From Shinella sp032095155 (lineage in GTDB: Bacteria; Pseudomonadota; Alphaproteobacteria; Rhizobiales; Rhizobiaceae), in NCBI RefSeq assembly GCF_049199905.1, contig NZ_JBLZPK010000028.1, positions 1 to 64,000 of the forward strand: a stretch of 64,000 nt of DNA, given 5' to 3'. Under the pieces are notes generated by a model that made no database searches, was not told the origin of the DNA, and was given only the letters and a program-made list of their open reading frames with translations. Below, piece by piece: positions 50,002 to 58,974 of this stretch. A program made the translations under genes and the position numbers. Numbering within the stretch: the stretch's first letter is position 1; every line of letters begins with the position of its first letter.

Positions 50002-51279
50002 TTGTTCCATTCCTTCTTCCCGCAACCGAAGCTGTTCTTCACCTCCGGTGCCGTATGGGCCATCATCTGCATCGCCGTCTGGTACACGGTGGGGCCGCAA
50101 ATGGGCGCGGCCATCGGCCTGCCGCCGCTCGGGCCTGACGAGAAGGCTCCGATCGGGCTTGCCTATTTCTTCTCGCCTGACAACCTTTGGTTCTACCTCT
50201 ATTTCACGATCTTCGTGCTGATCTTCGGCTTCGTCTGGAAAGCCATCGCGCGCAATCATCCCTGGGCGAACTGGGCCATCTGGGGTTCGGCCTTCATCAT
50301 CTTCATCGCCTATTTCTCGGTGCAGGTGTCGGTCGCGCTCAACAATTGGCGCGGCCCGTTCTTCGATCTCTTCCAGGCGGCGCTCTCCAAGCAGGGCAAT
50401 GTGACGGCCGACCAGCTCTTCTCGTTGCAGCTACGCTTCCTCGAAATCGGCATGGTCGGGGTGGTGCTGAACGTCGTCACGGCCTTCTTCACCAACCACT
50501 ATGTCTTCCGCTGGCGTACCGCCATGAACGACTACTACATGTCCAAGTGGTCGAAGCTGCGCCATATCGAAGGTGCCTCGCAGCGTGTGCAGGAAGACAC
50601 GATGCGCTTTGCTAATATCCTCGAAGGGCTCGGCGTCACCTTCATCAATTCCATCATGACGCTGGTGGTGTTCCTGCCGATCTTGTTCCGCATGTCGGAA
50701 TATGTCGGCGACTTGCCTGTCATCGGTGCCGTTCCCCACGCGCTGTTCTGGCTCGCCATCATCTGGTCGCTGTTCGGTACGGCGCTGCTCGCCATCGCCG
50801 GTATCAAGCTGCCCGGCCTGCAATTCCGCAACCAGCGCGTCGAGGCGGCCTATCGTAAGGAACTCGTCTATGGCGAAGACCATGCTGATCGTGCCGACCC
50901 CGTCACGGTAAAGGAGCTGTTCGGCAATGTGCGGCGCAATTATTTCCGCATGTACTGGCACTACTGCTATTTCAACGTCGCACGCTTCGGCTATGGCCAG
51001 CTCGACGCGATCTTCCTGAACTTCATCCTCATCCCGACCATCGTGGCCGGCCGCATCACCATGGGCACCTGGCAGCAGATCGCCACCGCCTTCGGCGAGG
51101 TCAGCAACTCGTTCCAGTATCTCGTGAACTACTGGTCGACGATCATCGAGCTGCTCTCGATCCACAAGCGTCTGAAGGCCTTCGAAGCGGCGATCGACGA
51201 CAAGCCGCTGCCGGATATCGACGAACGCTATCTGCAACGGGCGGCGGATGAAGGCGAGCTTGCGGCCAACGAGCCGTAA
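50002..51279 (+). CDS. bacA: Peptide transporter BacA (SbmA/BacA-like)
   Basis: This 425-residue inner-membrane protein of the SbmA/BacA family starts at TTG (MFHSFFPQPKLFFTSGAVWA). Family stretches are NNWRGPFFDLFQAAL, WRTAMNDYYMSKW, the EGASQRVQEDTMRFA segment and GQLDAIFLNFILIPTIVAG. BacA imports host antimicrobial and NCR peptides and affects very-long-chain lipid A. In Sinorhizobium and Brucella it is needed for chronic infection. The TTG is supported by full family-length alignment from its first residue. A terminator-like hairpin follows. Confidence 0.92.
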   Translation: MFHSFFPQPKLFFTSGAVWAIICIAVWYTVGPQMGAAIGLPPLGPDEKAPIGLAYFFSPDNLWFYLYFTIFVLIFGFVWKAIARNHPWANWAIWGSAFIIFIAYFSVQVSVALNNWRGPFFDLFQAALSKQGNVTADQLFSLQLRFLEIGMVGVVLNVVTAFFTNHYVFRWRTAMNDYYMSKWSKLRHIEGASQRVQEDTMRFANILEGLGVTFINSIMTLVVFLPILFRMSEYVGDLPVIGAVPHALFWLAIIWSLFGTALLAIAGIKLPGLQFRNQRVEAAYRKELVYGEDHADRADPVTVKELFGNVRRNYFRMYWHYCYFNVARFGYGQLDAIFLNFILIPTIVAGRITMGTWQQIATAFGEVSNSFQYLVNYWSTIIELLSIHKRLKAFEAAIDDKPLPDIDERYLQRAADEGELAANEP

Positions 51280-51284
51280 CACTC

Positions 51285-52286
51285 TTAGAGGGCGGCTTCG
51301 GTCGCCCTTTTCTCTTTGGCGAGAATGTCGAGGGCTTCGGCGTAGCTGACGCAGGCGACATCGCTCTTGCCGCAGGTTTCCGTGAGGAACGTATCGAGCG
51401 CGCGCCAATAGGCGCCGGCATTCATCTCCACGAAATGGAAGCCGAGCTGGAGGGGCACGCGCTCGCCGGCATATTGCTTGGCGAAGGCGGCGCGGTAGGC
51501 GGCAAGCGTGCTTTCCTCGAAGGCGGCGCTCTTTTCGGGAGCCTCCTTGCCCTTGGAGTGCCGAACATAGAGATTGTAGTCCATGGCGATGACCGGGCGC
51601 TGCGCGGTGCCCTCCGGAATCAGCGGCAGGCCGAAGCGCTGGATCTCGCCGCTGGCGACGGGCATGGCCGGTCCCTTGGTCACGAGGCTGGCATCATAGG
51701 TGAAGCCGCTCGCTTCCAGCGCCTTGACCAGGCCGCTGCCGGCCGAAAGGTAGGGCGCGCGAAACCCCTTGATGTCCTTCCCGGCAAAATCCTGCCAGCC
51801 TGCCGGTTCGCGCTCACCGACGCCGGCACTCTGCCAGGCCGTCTTCAGCGCCTGCTGGAAGAAGGTGAATTCGGCCTTCCAGTCCTCGGCGCTCCACTTG
51901 CCGCCGTCGAAATGGCCGCAGGCATGGCTGCCGATGTCGTGGCCCTCCAACTTCGCCAGCCAGATTTCGCCAAGCCGCAGGACCGTGTCCTCCTTGTCGG
52001 GTGCGAAGCCGACATTGGAACGGCCGCGTTTTTCATGCGGCGCCTGATATTGCGCGCGTTCCGATTTGGGGAAGAGGAAGGTGCAGGACAGGAAATAGGT
52101 GAAATGCGCGCCGGTGCGCTTGGCCATGGCCCGGCTTTTCTCCCACAGCAGATTGTCGTGTGCGCCGTCGAAGGAGACGATGACGAGCTGCTTGCGTCTG
52201 GCCGGCTCGATCGCGTCGTCCTTGGCGAGAACGGGGCCTGCGGCGAGCAGGACTGCGAGGGGGAGGAGGGAAAATCGAGACAACAT
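51285..52286 (-). CDS. Secreted polysaccharide deacetylase family protein
   Basis: This protein of about 333 residues has a signal peptide (LLPLAVLLAAGPVLA-K) and a NodB-like fold. Motif residues are seen in VIVSFDGAHD, GSHACGHFDGGKWS and FRAPYLSAG. It may de-N-acetylate a cell-wall or surface glycan in the periplasm. I chose the ATG at 52286; an in-frame TTG at 52301 would add five residues. The 3' end overlaps the bacA terminator hairpin. Confidence 0.85.
   Translation of the reverse strand: MLSRFSLLPLAVLLAAGPVLAKDDAIEPARRKQLVIVSFDGAHDNLLWEKSRAMAKRTGAHFTYFLSCTFLFPKSERAQYQAPHEKRGRSNVGFAPDKEDTVLRLGEIWLAKLEGHDIGSHACGHFDGGKWSAEDWKAEFTFFQQALKTAWQSAGVGEREPAGWQDFAGKDIKGFRAPYLSAGSGLVKALEASGFTYDASLVTKGPAMPVASGEIQRFGLPLIPEGTAQRPVIAMDYNLYVRHSKGKEAPEKSAAFEESTLAAYRAAFAKQYAGERVPLQLGFHFVEMNAGAYWRALDTFLTETCGKSDVACVSYAEALDILAKEKRATEAAL
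51289..51311 (+). terminator. Likely bacA terminator
   Basis: AGGGCGGC (51289-51296) and GTCGCCCT (51301-51308) pair with one G-T mismatch around a TTCG loop, followed by a T-rich tract. It begins ten bases after the bacA stop and lies within the 3' end of the convergent deacetylase gene. Confidence 0.7.
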
Positions 52287-52437
52287 GGCTACCCGCGACA
52301 ATTTGCAAAGGGTCTGTCATCGTTTCGGAATGCGGCAATCCTTTGATGGGCCTTTGATCGGGCTGGAATTGTCGCGCCGTGACGGCTATTCCAATGGGAA
52401 CGGCTATCGGGCCGGCCTTTATTCAAGGGATATTTCC

Positions 52438-53034
52438 ATGACGTTGCTGATCGCCGGTCTCGTTCTCTTCATCGCCTCGCATCTTCTGCGCCCCTTCGCG
52501 CCGGGCCTGCGCAACGCCGCCATCGCCGCGCTCGGCAAGCCGGGCTGGATGGCGGTGCATGGCATCCTGTCGTTGCTCAGCCTCGCGCTCATTGCTTACG
52601 GGTTTGTCGATGCGCGGGAAAACGGTGGCGCGATACTCTACTCCCCGCCGACCTTCATGGCACATATCGCGCTGACACTGATGCTGATCGCCTCGATCTG
52701 TCTCGTCGCCGGTTTCCTGCCGGCCGGTTATATCCGCACGAAGCTGAAGTTCCCGATCCTCGTCGCCATCAAGATCTGGGCGCTTGCCCATCTCCTGGCA
52801 AACGGCGAGAGCTATTCGGTGCTGCTCTTCGTCACGATCCTCGCCTGGGCCGTCATCCTGCGCATCACGCTGAAGAAGCGCATCGCGGCCGGCGAGACCA
52901 GGCTGCCGGTTTTCGTCTCGGCGAAATACGACCTCATCGCCGTCGTCGTCGGCCTCGCACTCTATGCTGTGATCGTCCTCAAGCTGCACGAATTGGTGAT
53001 CGGCGTCGCTCCGCTGCCCGTATCGATCGGCTGA
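52438..53034 (+). CDS. NnrU-family membrane protein
   Basis: This 198-residue protein has about five hydrophobic helices and the NnrU signature LVLFIASHLLRPFAPGLRNAAIAALGKPGWMAVHGILSLLSL. NnrU-type proteins are often linked to denitrification and haem/copper nitric-oxide functions, although the role is unclear. No nitrogen-oxide genes are nearby. The ATG at 52438 starts MTLLIAGLVL; the longer frame upstream is a shadow. Confidence 0.85.
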   Translation: MTLLIAGLVLFIASHLLRPFAPGLRNAAIAALGKPGWMAVHGILSLLSLALIAYGFVDARENGGAILYSPPTFMAHIALTLMLIASICLVAGFLPAGYIRTKLKFPILVAIKIWALAHLLANGESYSVLLFVTILAWAVILRITLKKRIAAGETRLPVFVSAKYDLIAVVVGLALYAVIVLKLHELVIGVAPLPVSIG

Positions 53035-53124
53035 GCTGGGGCTTTTCGCGCCTGCCCCCTTACAACGCCGTGAAAATGCGGTAGAAGGCGGCAACTCCAA
53101 TCGTCAGCAAGAGCCGGGCAGGGA

Positions 53125-53796
53125 ATGGTAAATCAGGACGACAGCTTTATCCGCGAGGTGAACGAGGAACTTCGCTCCGACCAGATGCGTCTGGTCTGGA
53201 AGCGTTTTGGCCGCATCCTCATCGCCGCCGCCGTCCTCGTCGTTCTCGGCACGATCGGCAAGGTGAGCTACGAATATTGGCGCGACAGCGAAGCGTCGGC
53301 CGCCGGCGACAGCTTCCTCGGCGCGCTGACCCTTGCCCGCGAAGGCAAGAACGACGAAGCGCTTGCGGCGCTGACCGCGCTCGAAAAGGATGGCTTCGGC
53401 TCCTATCCGGTGCTCGCTCGTATGCGGTCCGCCTCGCTTCTGGCGGCAACCGACGCGCAGGGCGCCGTCAATGCCTTCACGGCGATCGCCAAGGACAGCG
53501 CCGTGCCGGAAGCGCTGCGCGATGCCGCCCGCCTGCGCGCTGCCTATCTTCTGGTCGATACCGGCACCTACGAGCAGGTTTCGGCGGAAGCCGAACAGCT
53601 CGCCACGCCGCAGAGCGCGCTTCGCCACTCCGCCCGCGAGGTTTTGGGCCTCTCCGCCTACAAGCATGAGGACTATGCCCGCGCCAAGGAATGGTTCGAG
53701 GCCATCATCAACGACAGCGAAAGCCCGCGCAACGTCGCCAACCGCGCGCAGATGCTGCTTGACCTGATCACGGCAAGCGGCAAGCTGTCCTCCTAA
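53125..53796 (+). CDS. YfgM-like tetratricopeptide membrane protein
   Basis: This 223-residue protein has one membrane anchor at about residues 28-47 (FGRILIAAAVLVVLGTIGKV) and a periplasmic TPR-like region rich in Ala and Leu (AREGKNDEALAALTALE, AREVLGLSAYKHEDYARAKEWFEAII). It matches the YfgM/DUF2133 type, which in E. coli assists SecYEG. Its place directly upstream of der agrees with the yfg-der neighbourhood of other proteobacteria. Confidence 0.85.
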   Translation: MVNQDDSFIREVNEELRSDQMRLVWKRFGRILIAAAVLVVLGTIGKVSYEYWRDSEASAAGDSFLGALTLAREGKNDEALAALTALEKDGFGSYPVLARMRSASLLAATDAQGAVNAFTAIAKDSAVPEALRDAARLRAAYLLVDTGTYEQVSAEAEQLATPQSALRHSAREVLGLSAYKHEDYARAKEWFEAIINDSESPRNVANRAQMLLDLITASGKLSS

Positions 53797-53833
53797 AGCC
53801 GGTCTTTCGCCGGTCACGAAACGGAACACGTCC

Positions 53834-55264
53834 ATGAGCTTCACCGTCGCCATTGTCGGACGACCCAATGTCGGCAAGTCCACCCTGTTCAACAGGCTCG
53901 TGGGCAAGAAGCTCGCGCTCGTCGACGACACGCCCGGCGTCACCCGCGACCGCCGGCCGGGCGATGCCAAGCTCATCGACCTGAAATTCCGCATCATCGA
54001 CACGGCCGGTCTCGAAGAGGCCGCACCGGAGACGCTGCAGGGCCGCATGCGCGCCCAGACGGAAGCGGCGATCGAAGAGGCGGACTTGTCGCTCTTCGTC
54101 GTCGATGCCAAGACGGGCTTGACGCCGGTCGATACCGCGCTCGCCGACATGCTGCGCCGCAAGGGCAAGCCGGTGGTGCTCGTCGCCAACAAGTCGGAAG
54201 CCAAGGGCTCCGACGGCGGCTTCTATGATGCCTATACGCTTGGCCTGGGCGAACCGACACCGATATCCGCCGAACACGGCCAGGGCATGCTCGATCTGCG
54301 CGACGCCATCGTCGCGGCGATCGGCGAGGAGCGCGCCTATCCCGAGGACGATGAAGCCGTCACCGATATCGACGTGCGCGCCGAATTGGCCGAAGCGGCG
54401 GAAGAGGACGAGGATTTCGAGCCGGAATATGACGAGACGAAGCCGTTGCGCGTCGCCATCGTCGGCCGTCCGAATGCCGGCAAGTCCACGCTGATCAACC
54501 GTTTTCTCGGCGAAGACCGTCTGCTGACCGGCCCGGAAGCCGGGATCACGCGCGACTCGATTTCCGTCGAGTGGGACTGGAAGGGCCGCACGATCAAAAT
54601 GTTCGACACGGCCGGCATGCGGCGCAAGGCCAGGGTGCAGGAGAAGCTGGAAAAGCTCTCCGTCGCCGACGGTCTTCGTGCCATACGCTTTGCCGAGACC
54701 GTCGTCATCATGTTCGACGCGACGATCCCGTTCGAGAAGCAGGACTTGCAGATCGTCGATTTCGTACTGCGCGAAGGCCGCGCCGCCGTGCTCGCCTTCA
54801 ACAAATGGGACCTGATCGACGACCCGCAGGCGGTGCTGGCGGATCTGCGTGAAAAGACCGACCGTCTGCTGCCGCAGGCGCGCGGCATCCGCGCCGTGCC
54901 GGTTTCCGGCCAGACCGGCCGTGGTCTCGACAAGCTGATGCAGGCCGTGATCGAAACGGACCGCACCTGGAACCGCCGCATCTCGACCGCCAAGCTCAAC
55001 CGCTGGCTGGATGCACAGCAGACGCAGCATCCGCCACCGGCCGTTTCCGGCCGCCGCCTGAAGCTGAAATACATGACGCAGGTGAAGGCCCGTCCGCCGG
55101 GCTTCATGGTGTCGTGCACACGTCCGGATGCGCTGCCGGAATCCTATATCCGCTACCTAACGAACGGCCTGCGCAACGACTTCAACCTGCCGGGCGTGCC
55201 GATCCGCATCCACTTCAAGGCGACGGATAACCCGTTTGCTTCGAAGGCGAAGAAGAAGCGCTGA
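53834..55264 (+). CDS. der: Ribosome biogenesis GTPase Der (EngA)
   Basis: This 476-residue tandem GTPase has GRPNVGKSTLFN and GRPNAGKSTLIN (the two G1 loops), DTAGLEE and DTAGMRRK (G3), NKSEAKG and NKWD (G4), and a C-terminal KH-like domain (LKYMTQVKARPPGFMVSCTRPDALPESYIRYL). It is an essential factor for 50S subunit assembly. It follows the YfgM-like gene by 37 bases. Confidence 0.96.
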   Translation: MSFTVAIVGRPNVGKSTLFNRLVGKKLALVDDTPGVTRDRRPGDAKLIDLKFRIIDTAGLEEAAPETLQGRMRAQTEAAIEEADLSLFVVDAKTGLTPVDTALADMLRRKGKPVVLVANKSEAKGSDGGFYDAYTLGLGEPTPISAEHGQGMLDLRDAIVAAIGEERAYPEDDEAVTDIDVRAELAEAAEEDEDFEPEYDETKPLRVAIVGRPNAGKSTLINRFLGEDRLLTGPEAGITRDSISVEWDWKGRTIKMFDTAGMRRKARVQEKLEKLSVADGLRAIRFAETVVIMFDATIPFEKQDLQIVDFVLREGRAAVLAFNKWDLIDDPQAVLADLREKTDRLLPQARGIRAVPVSGQTGRGLDKLMQAVIETDRTWNRRISTAKLNRWLDAQQTQHPPPAVSGRRLKLKYMTQVKARPPGFMVSCTRPDALPESYIRYLTNGLRNDFNLPGVPIRIHFKATDNPFASKAKKKR

Positions 55265-55266
55265 TC

Positions 55267-55370
55267 TAGAGCATTTCCAGCCGAAGCGAAGTCGCTTCGG
55301 CGTCGGATAATGCGGCAAAACACGAGATAGAGCATTTCTGGTGAACCAGTGTTCACCAGAAATGCTCTAG
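55267..55370. repeat. Palindromic intergenic element resembling a rhizobial mosaic repeat
   Basis: Two perfect hairpins lie downstream of der. GCCGAAGCGA (55280-55289) pairs with TCGCTTCGGC (55292-55301). TAGAGCATTTCTGGTGAAC (55328-55346) pairs with its complement at 55351-55369 around a CAGT loop. Copies of TAGAGCATTTC begin both halves (near 55267 and 55328). This is the style of RIME-type intergenic elements of rhizobia. The second hairpin supplies the stop codon of the convergent AraC gene. Confidence 0.75.
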
Positions 55371-56182
55371 GAATCGGGCCGGATGTGTCCGCGTATCGCG
55401 CTCGGCGCAAAGCCGAAGCGTGCGCGGAACCGCGCCGCGAAGCGCGATTGCGATTCGTAGCCGACTGCCTCCGCAACGCGCAGGATGGACAGGTCGGTGG
55501 ATTGCAGGAGCTGCATGGCGATCGACATGCGCACATCGATCAGCAAGGACTGGAACGACCATTTCTCTGCCGCAAGCTTGCGCCGCAGCGTTGCCTCGCT
55601 GACGCCGAGGGCGTCGCACAGGCGCGCGCTCGCCCAGTCGCGAGCGGGATCGGCGGAGAGGAGACCGCGCACGCGGTCGCTGAAGCCGGCCGGCCGCGGC
55701 AGCGCGAAGCGCCCGCCGGCGAGATCGAGCCAGAGCAGGAGTTCGCCCAGCCGGTGACGGGCGATCGCATCGGGAATGCCGCCGGGCTCGACGATCGCCT
55801 GGGCGCAATCGGTAAAGGCGCCGTAGAATCCCGCATGCGGAGACAGGATGGGAAAGGCGCGCGGGAAGGGCTGGCCCTGGCCCGATTTTCCGGCAAAAGC
55901 GCTGACGGTATCGGGCTCGAAGGCGATCCAGCGCGCTTCGTAGGCCCGCTCGCCTTCGGCAATATTCATCACGTCGAAGGTCTCGCCCTGGGCGAGCGCG
56001 ATGCAGCCGCCTGCCGGTACGGCCCATTCCTCCTCGTTGCTGCGCAGAATCTTCGTGCCACGCTCGACGAGGATAAGGACAGGACGGTTGATCAGGATAT
56101 TGGCATAGCGAAGCCGGTTATACTGCACGATGCGGGCCGAAGCGCCGATATCGGGGCGTATGGCGATGTTCATCCGGTCCAT
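55367..56182 (-). CDS. AraC-family transcriptional regulator
   Basis: This 271-residue protein has an N-terminal ligand or dimerisation domain and a C-terminal AraC DNA-binding domain (DWASARLCDALGVSEATLRRKLAAE, then LSILRVAEAVGYESQSRFAARFRARFGFAPSAIR). The TAG stop lies inside the outer arm of the palindromic element, so the repeat probably truncated or reset the C-terminus. The target is unknown. The start could also be the ATG three codons later (56173). Confidence 0.88.
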   Translation of the reverse strand: MDRMNIAIRPDIGASARIVQYNRLRYANILINRPVLILVERGTKILRSNEEEWAVPAGGCIALAQGETFDVMNIAEGERAYEARWIAFEPDTVSAFAGKSGQGQPFPRAFPILSPHAGFYGAFTDCAQAIVEPGGIPDAIARHRLGELLLWLDLAGGRFALPRPAGFSDRVRGLLSADPARDWASARLCDALGVSEATLRRKLAAEKWSFQSLLIDVRMSIAMQLLQSTDLSILRVAEAVGYESQSRFAARFRARFGFAPSAIRGHIRPDS

Positions 56183-56238
56183 CCAATGTCTCGCCCGAAC
56201 CTATCCGTTCTCGACAGGTCCGGGCAAGGCATATGCGC

Positions 56239-56790
56239 TCAGCGCTTGCCCTTTGCCGTGATTGTCGCCGTGGCGAGCGCGTTCATATTGCTGACGAAGC
56301 CGACCATGGCGGGCGTGGCATTGTCCGGCACCGGCAGCTTGTCGATGCCGAGCGCCTTCACGGTGATCGTATAGTCATGCTCCGGCCCTTCGGGCGGGCA
56401 GGCGCCGAGGAAACCGGGCGCGCCCATATCCGTCGGCGTCATGCGCGCGCCGTCGGGTAGTTTCGCCTTGCCATTGCCGGCACCGGCGGCAAGCGAATCG
56501 GCATTGGCCGGCAGATCGATCACCACCCAGTGCCACCAGCCGGAGCCGGTCGGCGCATCCTTGTCATAGACGGTGACGACGAAGCTCTTGGTGCCTTCGG
56601 GTGCGTTCGACCAATGGATATCGGGCGAGAGGTTTTCTCCCGTGCAGCCCATGATGTCGGAGAACTGCGCCGATTGCACCGTGCCGGAGGCGAAGGCCTC
56701 GCTGGTGACGGTGAAATCGGCCGCTTGCGCGGTGAGCGGGCAAAGGGAGAGGGTGGCGGCAAGCGCCGCGATGAAGCGTGACGATGTCAT
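56239..56790 (-). CDS. Secreted PEBP / YbhB-YbcL family protein
   Basis: This 183-residue protein of the phosphatidylethanolamine-binding (Raf-kinase-inhibitor-like) family has a signal peptide (AALAATLSLCPLTAQA-A), then CTGENLSPDIHWSNAPEGTKSFVVTVYDKDAPTGSGWWHWVVIDLPA-type sequence around residues 48-95 with the DPD-like and WxHW motifs. An AGGAAAG site precedes the start. The bacterial role is not clear. Confidence 0.9.
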   Translation of the reverse strand: MTSSRFIAALAATLSLCPLTAQAADFTVTSEAFASGTVQSAQFSDIMGCTGENLSPDIHWSNAPEGTKSFVVTVYDKDAPTGSGWWHWVVIDLPANADSLAAGAGNGKAKLPDGARMTPTDMGAPGFLGACPPEGPEHDYTITVKALGIDKLPVPDNATPAMVGFVSNMNALATATITAKGKR

Positions 56791-56888
56791 GGATCTTTCC
56801 TGTCTTCGATGAGAGGCAGGGGAAGACTAGGATGGATTTCACCCCGCGTCGGCGCTTAGCCGATCGTTTTTGGTGCCGATCCGATCAA

Positions 56889-57803
56889 TCAGCCTCTCGG
56901 CAGCTTGTCCTTCGCTACCAGTGCGCCGTGATGCTGGATGACGGCGGCGGCAACATCAGCGGCGAAGCGGGCGGCGGCCTCCGGGTTGTTCTCCACCGCC
57001 AGGTGGGCGAGGAATGCGCCGTTGAAACTGTCGCCGGCGCTGGTCGTATCGACGATCGTTTTGACCTCTGCGGAGGGCACATGGCTGCGCGTGTCGCCGA
57101 AGACGAGTGTGGCGCCCTTGCTGCCATCCTTCACCACCAAGCCATCCACGCCCAGCGCGCGGTAGCGGGCGATCGTATCCTCCAGCGAGGCATCGCCGAA
57201 ATGGGTGGTCTCGTCGTCGAGGCTCGGCATGACGAGCGTTGCGGCCCGCGCGCCTTCGGTGATCGTCGCACGCATAGTGTTCCTATCATCCCAGAGACGA
57301 GGGCGGATGTTCGGATCGAAGACGACGCGTTTTCCGGCAGCCTTTGCGCGGCGCAGTTCGGAAAGCAGCGTCTCGACATCCTCCGGCGGCAGGATCGCCA
57401 GCGTGATGCCGGAGAAGACGATGATATCGGAGGCTTCGATGGCGGCGCGCAGCCGGTCGCCATCGTGCGCCAGAAGCTTTGCGGCCGAAACCGAGCGCCA
57501 GTAGGAGAAGCTGCGCTCGCCTTTGTCGAGATAGATCATGTAGAGGCCGGGCGAGCGGCCTTCGATACCGGCGATGGTTTGCGTGCCGATGCCGTGGCCG
57601 GTGATGAAGGCGCGCATCTCGTCGGAAATCCTGTCGACGCCGATGGCGGAGAAATAATCGACATGCCAATCGGCCGGCAGATACTGGCGGGCATAATAGG
57701 CGGTGTTAAACGTGTCGCCGGCGAAGCTCTTGCGCATCAGGCCGCCCTCGGCCTGCATCAGTTCCACCATGCACTCGCCAATCGAGAGCAACCGTCCTGC
57801 CAT
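56889..57803 (-). CDS. PfkB-family sugar kinase, 2-keto-3-deoxygluconate kinase type
   Basis: This 304-residue ribokinase-family enzyme starts RLLSIGECMVELMQ and has the C-terminal anion-hole motif TTSAGDSFNGAFLAHLA. GECMVEL and NTAYYARQYL resemble KdgK, which phosphorylates 2-keto-3-deoxygluconate. An Ldh-family dehydrogenase gene lies 17 bases upstream in the same direction, consistent with a sugar-acid route. The substrate remains inferred. Confidence 0.85.
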   Translation of the reverse strand: MAGRLLSIGECMVELMQAEGGLMRKSFAGDTFNTAYYARQYLPADWHVDYFSAIGVDRISDEMRAFITGHGIGTQTIAGIEGRSPGLYMIYLDKGERSFSYWRSVSAAKLLAHDGDRLRAAIEASDIIVFSGITLAILPPEDVETLLSELRRAKAAGKRVVFDPNIRPRLWDDRNTMRATITEGARAATLVMPSLDDETTHFGDASLEDTIARYRALGVDGLVVKDGSKGATLVFGDTRSHVPSAEVKTIVDTTSAGDSFNGAFLAHLAVENNPEAAARFAADVAAAVIQHHGALVAKDKLPRG

Positions 57804-57820
57804 ATCGAAAATCCCCCCGG

Positions 57821-58828
57821 CTAATTCCGCCGGAAAGAGGAAATACTATCAAAGAGTTGGCGGGGCAAGCGGATGCCTGTGGTTTCCGCCGTTCGCTGTC
57901 GCTTCACGCGGTCCAGGCCGGGAACGTGGACATTATAGTCAGCCGAAAGCCGCCTGGCCTGCTCTGAAAGCCGGGCCGAAAAATGATCGGCAAAGAGCTG
58001 CGGCGAAAGCGCCAGAACGAAGAGCCCGATGCCCGGCGATGTCTCGCCCGCCTGGAAATCCGCGGCATCGAGCGACCAGTTGCCGCCTGTCAGGCCCGCG
58101 GCGAGCACCTCGACCATGAGCGCGATGTTGGCGCCGCGGCTGCCGCCGAACGCGACGAGCGCGCCCTGCATGGCAACAAAGGGATCGGTCGTCGGCTGCC
58201 CGTCCTGATCGATGGCCCAGCCGTCCGGGATTGCCACGCCACGGGCGGCGGCATCCCGGACATTGACCAGCGCCGTGGCGCTCGACGACTGGTCGATCAG
58301 CAGAATTTCGTCATTCTCGAGCGGTGCGGCGAAGGCGAGCGGATTGGTGCCGTAAACCGGGGTGCGGCTACCCGCACCGGCCAGCACGGCATGGCTGTTG
58401 GTTGCGGCAATAGCGACGAGGCCATCGCTTGCGAGGCTTGCGGCATACCAGCCGAGTTCGCCGGTCGTATAGCCGTTGCAGACGGTGAAGACCGCGATGC
58501 CGAAGGTTTTCGCCTTTGAGGCCAGTTCCTCCCGCGCAATCGAAAAGCCGTGCTGCGCCACCCCGCCCATCGCATCGCATTTCAGGATGGCCGGCACCGG
58601 AGACGTGATTTGCGGTTCAGCCTTTCCGGCGATCCTGCCATCGACGAGGCTTCGGAGATAGTCGGTCAGGTGGGCGAAGCCGACGGCCTGTTTGCCCGCC
58701 GTCTCGGCCTCGACGGTTGCCTGCGCGAGTGCGATCGCGGCCGGTTCGGCCATGCCGACGCGCATCAGCGCGGTCTTCGCCAGTTCGATTGCTTCGCGCG
58801 GGGAAAGGGTGACGTCATCGACCATGCG
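57821..58828 (-). CDS. Ldh-family (malate/lactate-dehydrogenase-like) oxidoreductase
   Basis: This protein of about 335 residues is of the NAD(P)-dependent Ldh2/MDH2 family. Family features include SDYLRSL-type text at residue 60, CDAMGGVAQHGFSIA, TTGELGWYAASLASDGLVAIAATNSHAVLAGAGSRTP-type region and GNWSLDAADF. Members reduce 2-keto acids, cyclic imino acids or diketogulonate. The ATG at 58828 follows AGAAGG; the frame opens 11 codons earlier. It probably forms an operon with the sugar-kinase gene. Confidence 0.85.
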   Translation of the reverse strand, partial: RMVDDVTLSPREAIELAKTALMRVGMAEPAAIALAQATVEAETAGKQAVGFAHLTDYLRSLVDGRIAGKAEPQITSPVPAILKCDAMGGVAQHGFSIAREELASKAKTFGIAVFTVCNGYTTGELGWYAASLASDGLVAIAATNSHAVLAGAGSRTPVYGTNPLAFAAPLENDEILLIDQSSSATALVNVRDAAARGVAIPDGWAIDQDGQPTTDPFVAMQGALVAFGGSRGANIALMVEVLAAGLTGGNWSLDAADFQAGETSPGIGLFVLALSPQLFADHFSARLSEQARRLSADYNVHVPGLDRVKRQRTAETTGIRLPRQLFDSISSFRRN

Positions 58829-58974
58829 ATCAACCTTCTCTATGGAATTTGCCGACATCATTCAGGCGCAGGCCTGCTTCGTCAACCTTCGAAAAATCGG
58901 GCGCCGGCCGTTTACGCTCCCATGCCCCCGCGTTACATCTTCGTACGACGCATTGGAAAACGGAGCAGCAACGC

